A stretch of DNA of 64,000 nucleotides from an uncultured Alistipes sp. (GTDB lineage: Bacteria > Bacteroidota > Bacteroidia > Bacteroidales > Rikenellaceae). The DNA lies in assembly GCA_910576555.1 (NCBI GenBank), contig CAJTIY010000002.1, positions 1 to 64,000 on the forward strand, read 5' to 3'. The stretch's first letter is position 1. Every line of letters starts with the position of its first letter. Below, piece after piece: positions 26,457 through 34,293 of the stretch. The notes under the pieces are model-generated. The model did not search any database and was not told where the DNA came from. It saw only the letters and a list, made by a program, of their open reading frames with translations. The position numbers and the translations under genes are program-made.

Positions 26457-26523
26457 AGAAGATACTCCGTCTCGGCATAATCAAGCTATCGCTTGCTTCT
26501 GCGCTCGACTTTTCGTATCTTTG
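26457..26523 (+). promoter_or_regulatory. rnpB promoter carried on the dispersed 74-bp repeat
   Basis: TTG (26493-26495), a 20-bp spacer and TATCTTTG (26516-26523) form the promoter; transcription should begin just before the rnpB P1 helix at 26528. The segment AAGATACTCCGTCTCGGC... is nearly identical to the repeat copies upstream of rnhB. Confidence 0.8.
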
Positions 26524-26527
26524 CACC

Positions 26528-26897
26528 GCAGGCCCGCTCTGTCGCTGCCGGCCGTCGGCCGGGGGAGGAAAGTCCGGGCAACACAGAGCACCGCGCAAGC
26601 TAACGACTTGATATCCGTGAGGGTATGGGAGCGTAACAGAAAACGACCGCCCGTCCGCGCATCCTCCGATGCGGGGCGGGTAAGGGTGAAAAGGCGGGGT
26701 AAGAGCCCACCGCGGAGGCAGCGATGTCGTCCGGCCGTACGTCCCGCGGGTTGCAAGACCGTGTATACCGGCAGTCAAGGGTTGCTCGCCCGATGCCGGG
26801 GGGTAGGTTGCTGGAGGCGGCGGGTGACCGCCGTCGTAGATAAATGACAGAGACCCGGGCTGCGGCCCGGGCACAGAACCCGGCTTACAGGGCCTGC
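26528..26897 (+). ncRNA. rnpB: RNase P RNA
   Basis: The RNA component of RNase P, which matures tRNA 5' ends. P1 is formed by GCAGGCC (26528-26534) and GGCCTGC (26891-26897), an exact 7-bp match. Conserved elements are in order: GAGGAAAGTCCGGGC with ACAGAG (CR I), GGGTAAGGGTGAAA and GGTAAGAGCCCACCGC (CR II/III), and CAGAACCCGGCTTACAG (CR V). The roughly 370-nt length fits bacterial type A. Confidence 0.97.
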
Positions 26898-26905
26898 AAA
26901 CCTTC

Positions 26906-26942
26906 GGAGCCGTCGCACACGATGCGGCGGCTCCCTCTTTTT
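26906..26942 (+). terminator. rnpB terminator
   Basis: A 12-bp stem with one G-T pair (26906-26917 with 26923-26934) is followed by CTCTTTTT. Confidence 0.85.
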
Positions 26943-27420
26943 CGCCCGGCGGCTCCCCTCTCCTACTCCTTCACGAGAAATCGGGCCCGATACGCGCCCG
27001 TTACGCCCCCCTGTTTACGGCCGCGACCCGCCGCGCCCGGAGAAAATACAATTTTACCAATATAAAAAATTGTAAGCCTTCCAATCGAATTTGCACGATA
27101 CGTTTATAAACCTGACCTTCGCAGTCGAATTTAAAAACCGAATGGACGATATTTCGTTCCTAACCGATAATCGGCAGGCAAAAGCCCCGTCTCCGCACAG
27201 AAGAGGTGCGGAGCGGGCGGCCGGGAGGAACGGAAGATCACAAGAACGAACGCGGGACCGACAGGAGGCGAAAGGTCCCGGGCTCGAAAACGAGGCAGGC
27301 GTACATGCACTTATCTCTTGTTATGCACACGAAAAACGATTCCGGATTTTTCCGGTACCGAAATAATCGGTAACTTTTAGTCGAGCGACGCAGCTCGATT
27401 AATCCTACTTATTATTTTTT
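26943..27420. other. Intergenic region with a 9-bp palindrome; no gene seen
   Basis: No supported gene lies between the rnpB terminator and 27421. A perfect inverted repeat TACAATTTT/AAAATTGTA (27047-27055 and 27066-27074, 10-nt loop) sits in an AT-rich patch and could be an operator. A single TTATGCACA nonamer occurs at 27321-27329. Confidence 0.5.
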
Positions 27421-27747
27421 ATGCCTTACAACAATCATTACCAGAGATTGCGCATCAAATGCGTGCAGATTTTCGCCGAGATGTACTACGAGAAGGAGAA
27501 TCAGCGAAGATGCCACAAGCGGAATTGGGAGCGGATCGGATGTTTCATATTTGGCATCTCCTACGAAACCTACCTCGCCTATCTGAAGATAGACACCTCC
27601 GACATCCCGCCGATTCCCTCGAAGGCGATCGAAGAGATGCAACGCCTCATCGACGAACTGCTGGCACGGGAGAGCCGGCCCGTCCGCATGAATGCGAAGC
27701 ACGCGCGGCCGAACGCAAAAACCGAAGAGCGGAGAGAATCCGAATAA
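27421..27747 (+). CDS. Hypothetical small cytosolic protein
   Basis: A 108-residue protein with no recognised domain. It is predicted to be mostly helical and basic at the N-terminus ('RLRIKCVQIFAEMYY', 'RRCHKRNWERIGCFIFGIS'), with a central 'YETYLAYLK' helix like those found in helix-turn-helix or recombinase-associated small proteins, and a charged tail. There is no signal peptide. It has its own downstream terminator. Support for being real is moderate: ORF length, a terminator pair and ordinary amino-acid composition in a region where shadow ORFs are Arg-rich. Confidence 0.6.
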   Translation: MPYNNHYQRLRIKCVQIFAEMYYEKENQRRCHKRNWERIGCFIFGISYETYLAYLKIDTSDIPPIPSKAIEEMQRLIDELLARESRPVRMNAKHARPNAKTEERRESE

Positions 27748-27750
27748 AAA

Positions 27751-27777
27751 GATCGGGGCCGCTTCCGGGCCCCGATC
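27751..27777 (-). terminator. Terminator for the minus-strand outer-membrane protein gene
   Basis: A perfect 10-bp stem (27751-27760 with 27768-27777) is followed on the minus strand by TTTTTATTCGG. It starts 3 bp after the stop codon of the plus-strand 108-residue gene. Confidence 0.75.
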
Positions 27778-27805
27778 GGGTAATAGTGACGCAACTTTCT
27801 TCGGC

Positions 27806-27840
27806 GGCGGGACGACATGCAGATGTCGCCCCGCCTTTTT
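27806..27840 (+). terminator. Terminator for the plus-strand 108-residue gene
   Basis: A 13-bp stem with one mismatch (27806-27818 with 27823-27835) is followed by TTTTT on the plus strand. It lies beyond the minus-strand terminator, so the two convergent terminators are interleaved. Confidence 0.75.
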
Positions 27841-27856
27841 CGTCCGCCGCGCCGCG

Positions 27857-28477
27857 TCAGAACGAAACGCCGACGCGCAGGCCGAAGTTGTTGATGTTGT
27901 TGACCGAGTAGGTCAGCACCCGGCTCTGGTTGGTCGCATAGCTGTAGTAGAGGGCGACGTGGAAGCCGAAGCGGTATTCGGGCTGCGGGAAGATCGTGAG
28001 ACCGATTTCGGGCGAGAGGTAGAAGCCCCACGAATCGTCGTACTGCTTGACGATGTAATAATAGGAGGACATCTGCGCGTAGTTGGCACCCAGCTTCAGA
28101 CCCACGTAGGGCTGCAGCACGCTGCTGTTGAACCAGCTGTAGCGGCCCGTAACGCCGAAGGGCAGCTGGAAGAGCGAGTGTTTCTGGTTGGTGGTGAGCG
28201 CCGTGCCGTCGCCCAGCTGGAGCGTGCGGCGTCCGACGCTACCGAGATTGGTGTGGTACGAGAGGAAGGGACCCACGGCGATGGCCGGGGTGATGCGGTA
28301 ACCGCCCTCGAAGTTCATGCCCCAGCCCGAAACCTTGTCGGCGAAGCTGCCGTCGGGAGCATTCACCTGCCAGTCGATGTTGAGGTAACCGTTCGGAAAG
28401 ATCTGCGCCTTGCCCGGCAGCGCCGCGGCGAGCATCAGAAGGCAGAGCGCGAGGATGCGTACGTATTTGTTGTTCAT
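27857..28477 (-). CDS. Small outer-membrane beta-barrel protein
   Basis: A 206-residue protein with a signal peptide ending at 'LPGKAQ' and alternating amphipathic strands ending in aromatic residues ('FGVTGRYSW', 'QPYVGLKLGANYA', 'FGFHVALYYSYATN'). It terminates in Phe ('GLRVGVSF'), as outer-membrane barrels recognised by BamA do. It resembles OprF/OmpW-type porin-like or PorT-like small barrels; the substrate is unknown. It lies 17 bp downstream of the DUF4136-like lipoprotein gene, probably in one operon. Confidence 0.85.
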   Translation of the reverse strand: MNNKYVRILALCLLMLAAALPGKAQIFPNGYLNIDWQVNAPDGSFADKVSGWGMNFEGGYRITPAIAVGPFLSYHTNLGSVGRRTLQLGDGTALTTNQKHSLFQLPFGVTGRYSWFNSSVLQPYVGLKLGANYAQMSSYYYIVKQYDDSWGFYLSPEIGLTIFPQPEYRFGFHVALYYSYATNQSRVLTYSVNNINNFGLRVGVSF

Positions 28478-28494
28478 AAAGCGTCTCTATTTGG

Positions 28495-29139
28495 TTAACG
28501 GATCGATTTGAGGAGGTAGGGCGACTGTGCGAAGGCCTGTTTCACGCCGTCGAGCATGCGCCGCAGGTTGAGATCGGCATCGGAGGTGAGCAGGCCGCCG
28601 ATGAAGCTGTTCCACACCACGGGAAGTTTCTTGTCGGGGGTCTGCACGAGGTCGAGCATCTCGATGAGCATCGAACCCGAGGTGTAGCCGTAATGGACGT
28701 GGAAGGGGTAGTACCAGCCGGTCCAGTCGCCCCAGTAGCCCGGCGTCCAGTAGTAGGGATAGTACCACCACCAGTAGGGGTTGTCGTAACCGATGAAGTA
28801 GGTCGCACGGCGGACGTAGCTCATCTGCAGGCCCAGATCGGCGAGCTCCTTGTCGGCGACGCGCGTATAGCCCGCAGCGTCCATCCCGGCGGCTACGGCG
28901 GCGACGACCTGCTGCGCACGCTCGTCGTCCCAGTATTCGGCCTTGTCGGTGCCGCCGATGAGCAGAATGCGGTCGGGAAGGTAATAGGTGTCGAACTCCG
29001 GGAACTCGGCCACGGTGTCGTGGGCCGTGTAGACCAGATAATCCTCGTGCAGGTCGGAGGTCGACGGCTCCTTCTCGCACGCGACGATCGCAAGGGTGAA
29101 AAGCGCGATCGCCGCACAAAACATTTTTTTGACGGTCAT
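28495..29139 (-). CDS. DUF4136-like lipoprotein
   Basis: A 214-residue lipoprotein (lipobox 'LAIVAC', Cys21). The pattern of a 'DTYYLPDRI' strand, a long helix 'ERAQQVVAAVAAGMDAAGY' and an aromatic low-complexity stretch 'WWWYYPYYWTPGYWG' fits the DUF4136 family of cell-envelope lipoproteins. The start ATG at 29139 was chosen for its signal peptide; the longer in-frame ORF to 29727 runs over folE. Function unknown. Confidence 0.85.
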   Translation of the reverse strand: MTVKKMFCAAIALFTLAIVACEKEPSTSDLHEDYLVYTAHDTVAEFPEFDTYYLPDRILLIGGTDKAEYWDDERAQQVVAAVAAGMDAAGYTRVADKELADLGLQMSYVRRATYFIGYDNPYWWWYYPYYWTPGYWGDWTGWYYPFHVHYGYTSGSMLIEMLDLVQTPDKKLPVVWNSFIGGLLTSDADLNLRRMLDGVKQAFAQSPYLLKSIR

Positions 29140-29242
29140 GATCTTTGGTTTTTTAAGTTTCGCTGTCGCCCGACAGCCACCAAATACCGTTCCCGCCCTC
29201 GGAATTTCGATGGGGCCCGGCCGTTCGGAACACAAACAGAAC

Positions 29243-29276
29243 GAAAAAAGGCCGCCATGCTCCTGCATGGACGGCC
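29243..29276 (-). terminator. folE terminator
   Basis: A roughly 11-bp stem with one bulge (29250-29260 with 29265-29276) is followed by TTTTTTC on the minus strand, about 110 nt past the folE stop. Confidence 0.6.
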
Positions 29277-29384
29277 CTCGACAGGGGGTCGGCGGAACGC
29301 CTGCGCGGCGGGCTTCCGCACGGCTCGTGCGGACGGAAAACGCGCCCGGAACACCGCGCGGAGGAAAGCCGCCGCGGCGCCGGA

Positions 29385-29999
29385 TCAGCGGTAGCGGTGC
29401 GACAGGAGCGTCATGAACTCCTCGCGCGTGCGGTGGTCGGAGAGGAAGATGCCGGTGAAGGCCGAGGTGGTGGTCGCCGACTGCTGCTTCTCGATGCCCC
29501 GCATGCGCATGCACATGTGGCTCGCCTCGATCACCACCGCGACGCCCATCGGTTCGAGCGCCTCCTGTATGCAGTCGCGGATCTGCACCGTGAGCCGCTC
29601 CTGCACCTGAAGCCGGCGGGCGAAGCACTCCACCACGCGGGCGATCTTCGAAAGGCCCGTGATACGGCCGTCGGGGATGTAGGCGACGTGCGCCTTGCCG
29701 TAGAAGGGCAGCATGTGGTGTTCGCACAGCGAGTAGAGCTCGATATCCTTGACGAGCACCATCTGTTTGTACTCCTCGCGGAACATCGCCGAGCGGAGGA
29801 TCGACAGCGGATCCTCGTCGTAGCCCTTCGTGAGGAAGGCCATCGCTTTGGCGACCCGTTCGGGGGTCTTCACGAGCCCTTCGCGCCCGGGATCCTCGCC
29901 CAGAAGACGCAGGATTTCGCGGTAATGTCCCTCGAGCGCCTCGACCGTCGCGGGGTCGAAACGCTCCTCCTTGCTGTAATTGCCTATGGTTCGTTCCAT
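29385..29999 (-). CDS. folE: GTP cyclohydrolase I
   Basis: A 204-residue enzyme that opens GTP to dihydroneopterin triphosphate, the first step toward folate and, through QueD, toward queuosine. The zinc site is seen in 'LCEHHMLPFYGK' and 'HMCMRMRG', and the GTP-binding 'TGLSKIARVVE' and 'RLQVQERLT' motifs are complete. A queD-like gene lies at 52.5 kb in this window. Confidence 0.97.
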   Translation of the reverse strand: MERTIGNYSKEERFDPATVEALEGHYREILRLLGEDPGREGLVKTPERVAKAMAFLTKGYDEDPLSILRSAMFREEYKQMVLVKDIELYSLCEHHMLPFYGKAHVAYIPDGRITGLSKIARVVECFARRLQVQERLTVQIRDCIQEALEPMGVAVVIEASHMCMRMRGIEKQQSATTTSAFTGIFLSDHRTREEFMTLLSHRYR

Positions 30000-30087
30000 C
30001 TCTTTCTGTTTTTCTGCATGCGGCCCGCAGCTCGCACCGCGGCCTCCGCCCGTCGGCCGAAGGCTGCAGCTGCCCGAGCCGCCGGTT

Positions 30088-30669
30088 CTATCGTTCGTTC
30101 GTACGGAGGAAGTCGACCAGCCGCCGCACGGCGCGACCGCGGTGCGACACGGCGTTCTTCTGGTCGGGGGTCATCTCGGCGAAGGTGCGGTCGTAACCGT
30201 CGGGGACGAACAAGGGGTCGTAGCCGAACCCCTCGCAGCCCGTCTCGCGGTCGACGATCCGCCCCTCGACGATCCCCTCGAAGAGGTGCTCCTCGCCGCC
30301 GCGGATCAGGGCGATGACCGTGCGGAAGCGGGCGCGGCGATCCTCCCTGCCCTCCAGATTGCGCAGCAGGAGGCGGTTGTTGGCCGCGAAGTCGTGGCCC
30401 TCGGTGGCGTAGCGCGCCGAGCGGACGCCCGGAGCGCCGCCGAGCGCCGCGACCTCGAGCCCCGTGTCGTCGGCGAAGCAGTCGAGGCCCGTGCGTTCGT
30501 GCAGGTAGCGGGCCTTCTGCAGGGCGTTGCCCTCGAGCGTCGGCTGCGTTTCGGGGATCTCCTCCTCCACACCGCAGTCGCGGGGCGTCGCGAGCGTGTA
30601 ACCGTCGCCCAGCACGGCCTGCACTTCGGCGAGCTTGTGGGCGTTATTCGTGGCGAAAATCAGTTTCAT
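30088..30669 (-). CDS. rdgB: Non-canonical purine NTP pyrophosphatase (HAM1/RdgB)
   Basis: A 193-residue house-cleaning enzyme that hydrolyses ITP, dITP and XTP to monophosphates. The signature motifs are 'ATNNAHKLAE', 'DDTGLEVAALGGAPG', 'GFGYDPLF' and the C-terminal 'AVSHRGRAV'. It follows the HAD phosphatase gene (68 bp) in the same orientation. Confidence 0.96.
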   Translation of the reverse strand: MKLIFATNNAHKLAEVQAVLGDGYTLATPRDCGVEEEIPETQPTLEGNALQKARYLHERTGLDCFADDTGLEVAALGGAPGVRSARYATEGHDFAANNRLLLRNLEGREDRRARFRTVIALIRGGEEHLFEGIVEGRIVDRETGCEGFGYDPLFVPDGYDRTFAEMTPDQKNAVSHRGRAVRRLVDFLRTNER

Positions 30670-30736
30670 AGCATCGTTATTTTCATTCGAGCCGACAGAC
30701 GGCCCGGCGGGTCGGACCCGGTGCGGCGCACTGCCA

Positions 30737-31576
30737 TCAGCGGACCACCTCCAGCTCGGCGAGGCGGGCGTCGAGGTCGATCTTGTCGATGATCGTCTTC
30801 ACGAGCACGTCCATCTCGGCGCCCTCCGAGTAGTCGGCCGGGCAGACGTGGCTCACGCGGTTGTCGTGGATCAGCGAGGCCATCTCCTTGCGGGCCCCCT
30901 TGCGGTCGGGGTTGTAGACCGCGATCGAGTGGCCGCCGGAGCTCTTCACCAGCCGCATGCAGGGGATGTCGGTCGTACCGTCGCCCACGTAGATCATGTG
31001 CTTGAAGGGGACGGGGCGCTGCTCCTCGGGGATGTAGCGGTTCACCTCCTTCGCATCGAACACCGACTCGACGCCCTTGTTGATCTTGAAGATGAACTGC
31101 GTCTTGTTGGTGTAGTTGACCGCCACGGCGGGCCAGTAGGCGATGCCGTCGACGTCGTAGAGGAACGAGCAGGCGTAGATCTTGCGGAACTCGCGGGCGA
31201 TGGGCGTACCTTCGATGATCTCCTTCAGACCCGAGGAGTTGATGTAGTGGAGGATGCGGATGCCTTTGGCCGCGCCGTAGGCATTGATTCTCGAAAACCA
31301 CTCCTGCACGCCCCGGAACAGCGCGACCCGCCGGCCCGACTCCTGAAACGCCTCGCGCCGCAGCGAAAGGCCCTTCGACTTGGCCTCCTGAATCATACGC
31401 GCCATGTAGGTCAGCACCATGTCGGCGTCCTGCTCCTCGGCCAGCGCATTGGCCTCGGACCAGAACTCCTTGTTGCTCTTGCCGACGGCGGGGATGAAGT
31501 CGTACTCCTGCATGTTGCCCGGTGCGAGCGTGCCGTCGAAGTCGTAGATCAGCGCTATGGCGAATCGGTAGTCCAT
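30737..31576 (-). CDS. HAD-superfamily phosphatase/hydrolase
   Basis: A 279-residue HAD enzyme with motif I 'IYDFDGTLAPG' (nucleophile Asp), motif II in 'LHYINSSG', and motifs III/IV around 'MIYVGDGTTDIP'. The cap is helical ('AEEQDADMVLTYMARMIQEA'). The family dephosphorylates small metabolites; the substrate cannot be read from sequence. The ATG at 31576 is favoured because the upstream extension is Arg-rich and carries the promoter. Confidence 0.9.
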   Translation of the reverse strand: MDYRFAIALIYDFDGTLAPGNMQEYDFIPAVGKSNKEFWSEANALAEEQDADMVLTYMARMIQEAKSKGLSLRREAFQESGRRVALFRGVQEWFSRINAYGAAKGIRILHYINSSGLKEIIEGTPIAREFRKIYACSFLYDVDGIAYWPAVAVNYTNKTQFIFKINKGVESVFDAKEVNRYIPEEQRPVPFKHMIYVGDGTTDIPCMRLVKSSGGHSIAVYNPDRKGARKEMASLIHDNRVSHVCPADYSEGAEMDVLVKTIIDKIDLDARLAELEVVR

Positions 31577-31597
31577 CGTATCGAAGTTTTTGATCTT

Positions 31598-31605
31598 CAA
31601 AGATA
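31598..31605 (-). promoter_or_regulatory. -7 element (TATCTTTG) of the HAD hydrolase gene
   Basis: The minus strand reads GGGTATCTTTGAAG, 21 nt before the HAD start codon. No clear -33 TTTG is seen. Confidence 0.6.
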
Positions 31606-31712
31606 CCCTTTTTTCGGCAACTCCGCGCCGTTGCGCCCCGAAATCTCCTTTTGCGGCCCTTTTTCGGGACGCCCCGGCATGCCGGCGATGGTTCCGATCG
31701 CGTTTTTTCACT

Positions 31713-31720
31713 ATTTTTGC
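31713..31720 (+). promoter_or_regulatory. -7 element (TATTTTTG) of the nitroreductase gene
   Basis: The sequence 'CACTATTTTTGCGG' lies 28 nt before the nitroreductase ATG. It is divergent from the HAD promoter, about 110 bp away. Confidence 0.6.
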
Positions 31721-31748
31721 GGAACGAACCTACAAAAACCGCACGATC

Positions 31749-32282
31749 ATGGAGTTCAAGGAACTGCTCGCAAAACGCCGCTCGGTCCGCAAATTCGCGA
31801 CCGACCGCCCCGTACCGGCCGATGTCGTCGACCGGCTGCTCGCCGCCGCGCTCGCCGCACCCTCGTCGCGAAACAGCCGTTCGACGCGGCTGCTCGTCGT
31901 CGACGATCCCGACGCGGTGGCCCGCATGGCCGACATGCGCGACTACGGCTCGGGATTTCTGAAGGGGACGCCGCTGGCGATCGTCGTGCTGGGCGACACG
32001 CAACGCAGCGACCTCTGGGAGGTCAATGCCGCCATCGCGGCGACGCTGCTCCAGCTGGCGGCCGTGGACGAGGGGCTCGCCTCCTGCTGGGTCCAGATCG
32101 CGGGACGCCCGCGGCGCAAGGAGGCGCCCGACGGCGAACGGGCCGCGGACTACCTGCGGGGCTTCCTGCCGATTCCAGAGGGTTGCGAACCCCTCTGCGC
32201 CGTGGCGCTCGGCTACTCCGACTTCCGGCCGGCACCGCTGCCCGAGGCCGACGATACGGAGCGCATCGTCCGCATGCGATAG
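31749..32282 (+). CDS. Nitroreductase-family flavoprotein
   Basis: A 177-residue FMN-dependent oxidoreductase. 'RRSVRKFATDRPVPADVVDRLL' is the conserved N-terminal FMN-phosphate site, 'APSSRNSRSTRLLVV' follows, and 'AAIAATLLQLAAVDEGLASCWVQI' and 'LCAVALGY' complete the NfsB/FMN reductase fold. The usual role is NAD(P)H-dependent reduction of nitro or quinone compounds; the physiological substrate is unknown. Confidence 0.93.
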   Translation: MEFKELLAKRRSVRKFATDRPVPADVVDRLLAAALAAPSSRNSRSTRLLVVDDPDAVARMADMRDYGSGFLKGTPLAIVVLGDTQRSDLWEVNAAIAATLLQLAAVDEGLASCWVQIAGRPRRKEAPDGERAADYLRGFLPIPEGCEPLCAVALGYSDFRPAPLPEADDTERIVRMR

Positions 32283-32290
32283 GAGCGACC

Positions 32291-32322
32291 AAAAAACGGC
32301 CGGCGATCGCCGGCCGTTTTTT
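32291..32322. terminator. Bidirectional terminator between nitroreductase and recJ
   Basis: AAAAAACGGCCGGCGATCGCCGGCCGTTTTTT is a perfect palindrome with an A-run on one side and a T-run on the other (positions 32291-32322), so it can stop transcription from both convergent genes. Confidence 0.9.
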
Positions 32323-32370
32323 CGTTTCCGCAGCCCTCCGCGCAATCGTGCACCGTAGGCCGCATCCGGA

Positions 32371-34152
32371 TCAGACCCTGACCTTCGCCTCCGACACCAC
32401 CGGTTTGATGTCCTTCACACGCAGCTGCGTGGTGACCGTACCCCGGTAGTGGTTCTCGACGATCTGGTAGCAGACGTCGATCGGCCGGCCCGAGCGCACC
32501 CATTCGTAGTGCGTCGGCTGCTGGAAGGCGATCGACTGGATCTTCGTATTGGGTTTCTGACGCTGCATGAGGTCCATGCGCAGGTGTTCGCACTCCATGC
32601 CCACCAGCTTGGCATCGCCGTGGTTGCTCACCCCGTAGGTGGCGAAGACCGGCGAGGCGTTGCCCGGCCCGAAGGGCTGGAAGCGGTTGAGGTCCGTGCG
32701 GAACCTGAGCGTGATGTCCGAGAAGAGCAGCTCGCTGTCGATATCGACCTGCGGCACGAGCGACTGCGGGTCGATGTTCTCCTCGACATAGGCGTTGAAG
32801 CGCCGCGTGAACTCGGCGACATGCTCGGGTTTCATCGTCAGCCCGGCGGCGTACATGTGGCCGCCGAAGTTCTCGAGCAGGTCCGAGCACGACTCGACCG
32901 CCTGATAGAGGTCGAAGCCCGGGACCGAACGCGCCGAGCCCGTCACGAAGCCGTTGCTCATGGTCAGCACCACGGTCGGCCGGTAGTAGGTCTCGATCAG
33001 GCGCGAGGCGACGATACCCACGATGCCCTTCATCCACTTCGGATTGTAGATCACCGTGCTCTTCAGCCGCTTGAGCTCGGGATTGCGCTCGATGTAGGCG
33101 TGGGCCTCCTGCGTCACGCTCCGGTCGATCGACTTGCGGTCGCGGTTGTAGGCGTCGATCACGCTGCCGAACTCCGCAGCGACGCTCTCGTTGCCCTCGA
33201 TGAGCAGCTCCACGGCGGCATGGCCGCCCGACGGCGAAGCGTTCTCGTCGCTCTCGTCCATGCGCATGCGCCCCGCGGCGTTGATACGCGGGCCGATCTT
33301 GAAGACGATGTCGTCGATCGTGATGTTGTGCTTGTCCAGTCCGCAGATCTTGATGATCGACAGCAGCCCCTTCGAGGGTTCGCGGTTGAGCCGCAGCAGC
33401 CCGAAGTAGGCCAGAATGCGGTTCTCGCCCACCAGCGGAACGATGTCCGAGGCGATCGAGACGACCAGCAGGTCGAGCAGCTCGAGGATCTGCTCGAAGG
33501 GAATGCCGTTCTTCTGGGCATAGGCCTGCACGAGCTTGAAGCCCACGCCGCAGCCCGACAGCTCGTCGAACGGATAGGAACAGTCGACCCGCTTGGGGTC
33601 GAGGACGGCTACGGCCTCGGGAATCTCCTCGGCCGGCAGATGGTGGTCGCAGATGATGAAATCCACGCCCTTCTCCTTCGCATAGACTACCTTCTCGGTG
33701 GCTTTGATGCCGCAGTCGAGGGCGATGATCAGCCCGACGCCCTTCTTGGCCGCCAAGTCGATCCCCTTGACCGAGATCCCGTACCCCTCCGTATAGCGGT
33801 CCGGGATGTAGAACATCAGGTTCTTGTGCCCGATCCGGCGCAGGAACTTGTAAACCAGCGCAACGGCCGTACAGCCGTCGACGTCGTAGTCGCCGTAAAC
33901 CATGATCTTCTCATCGTTCGCGACGGCCCGCTCGACCCGCTCGACCGCCTTCTCCATGTCCTTCATCAGGAACGGATCGTGGAGGTCGGCGAGGCTCGGT
34001 TCAAAGAACTTCTCCGCCTTCTCTACAGTGTCTATGCCCCTCTGTACGAGCAGATTCGACAGCACGGGCGAGATCTTCAGCACGGCAGCGAGCTTCGCCA
34101 CCGTCTCGGGATCGCCCTGCGGTTTCACTGCCCATCTTTTTTCTATAGGCAT
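32371..34152 (-). CDS. recJ: Single-stranded-DNA-specific exonuclease RecJ
   Basis: A 593-residue DHH-family 5'-3' exonuclease for recombination and repair. The DHH motifs are present: 'VYGDYDVDGCTAVAL' (motif I), 'IALDCG' (II), 'ICDHHLPAEEIP' (III) and 'GCGVGFKLVQ' (IV). The DHHA1 domain includes 'GGHMYAAGLT' and an OB-fold C-terminus follows. It lies downstream of lipA-lipB; the 141-bp gap may carry its own promoter. Confidence 0.96.
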   Translation of the reverse strand: MPIEKRWAVKPQGDPETVAKLAAVLKISPVLSNLLVQRGIDTVEKAEKFFEPSLADLHDPFLMKDMEKAVERVERAVANDEKIMVYGDYDVDGCTAVALVYKFLRRIGHKNLMFYIPDRYTEGYGISVKGIDLAAKKGVGLIIALDCGIKATEKVVYAKEKGVDFIICDHHLPAEEIPEAVAVLDPKRVDCSYPFDELSGCGVGFKLVQAYAQKNGIPFEQILELLDLLVVSIASDIVPLVGENRILAYFGLLRLNREPSKGLLSIIKICGLDKHNITIDDIVFKIGPRINAAGRMRMDESDENASPSGGHAAVELLIEGNESVAAEFGSVIDAYNRDRKSIDRSVTQEAHAYIERNPELKRLKSTVIYNPKWMKGIVGIVASRLIETYYRPTVVLTMSNGFVTGSARSVPGFDLYQAVESCSDLLENFGGHMYAAGLTMKPEHVAEFTRRFNAYVEENIDPQSLVPQVDIDSELLFSDITLRFRTDLNRFQPFGPGNASPVFATYGVSNHGDAKLVGMECEHLRMDLMQRQKPNTKIQSIAFQQPTHYEWVRSGRPIDVCYQIVENHYRGTVTTQLRVKDIKPVVSEAKVRV

Positions 34153-34293
34153 ACGATCTATTATTTATATATTCTAACATCAATTTTCTTGTTTGTGTTT
34201 CCGGCTCCCCCGACGGCCGCTCCGCTTCGGAGCGAGGCCGGGAGGGGGCCCGTCATGGCCCTGCGGCGTATCGCACGCGTTCGGCGGCGAAGG

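Noticed and set aside
27321..27329. Second origin signalled by TTATGCACA
   Set aside because: A single nonamer without neighbouring boxes or an AT-rich element; one such match is expected by chance in a window of this size.
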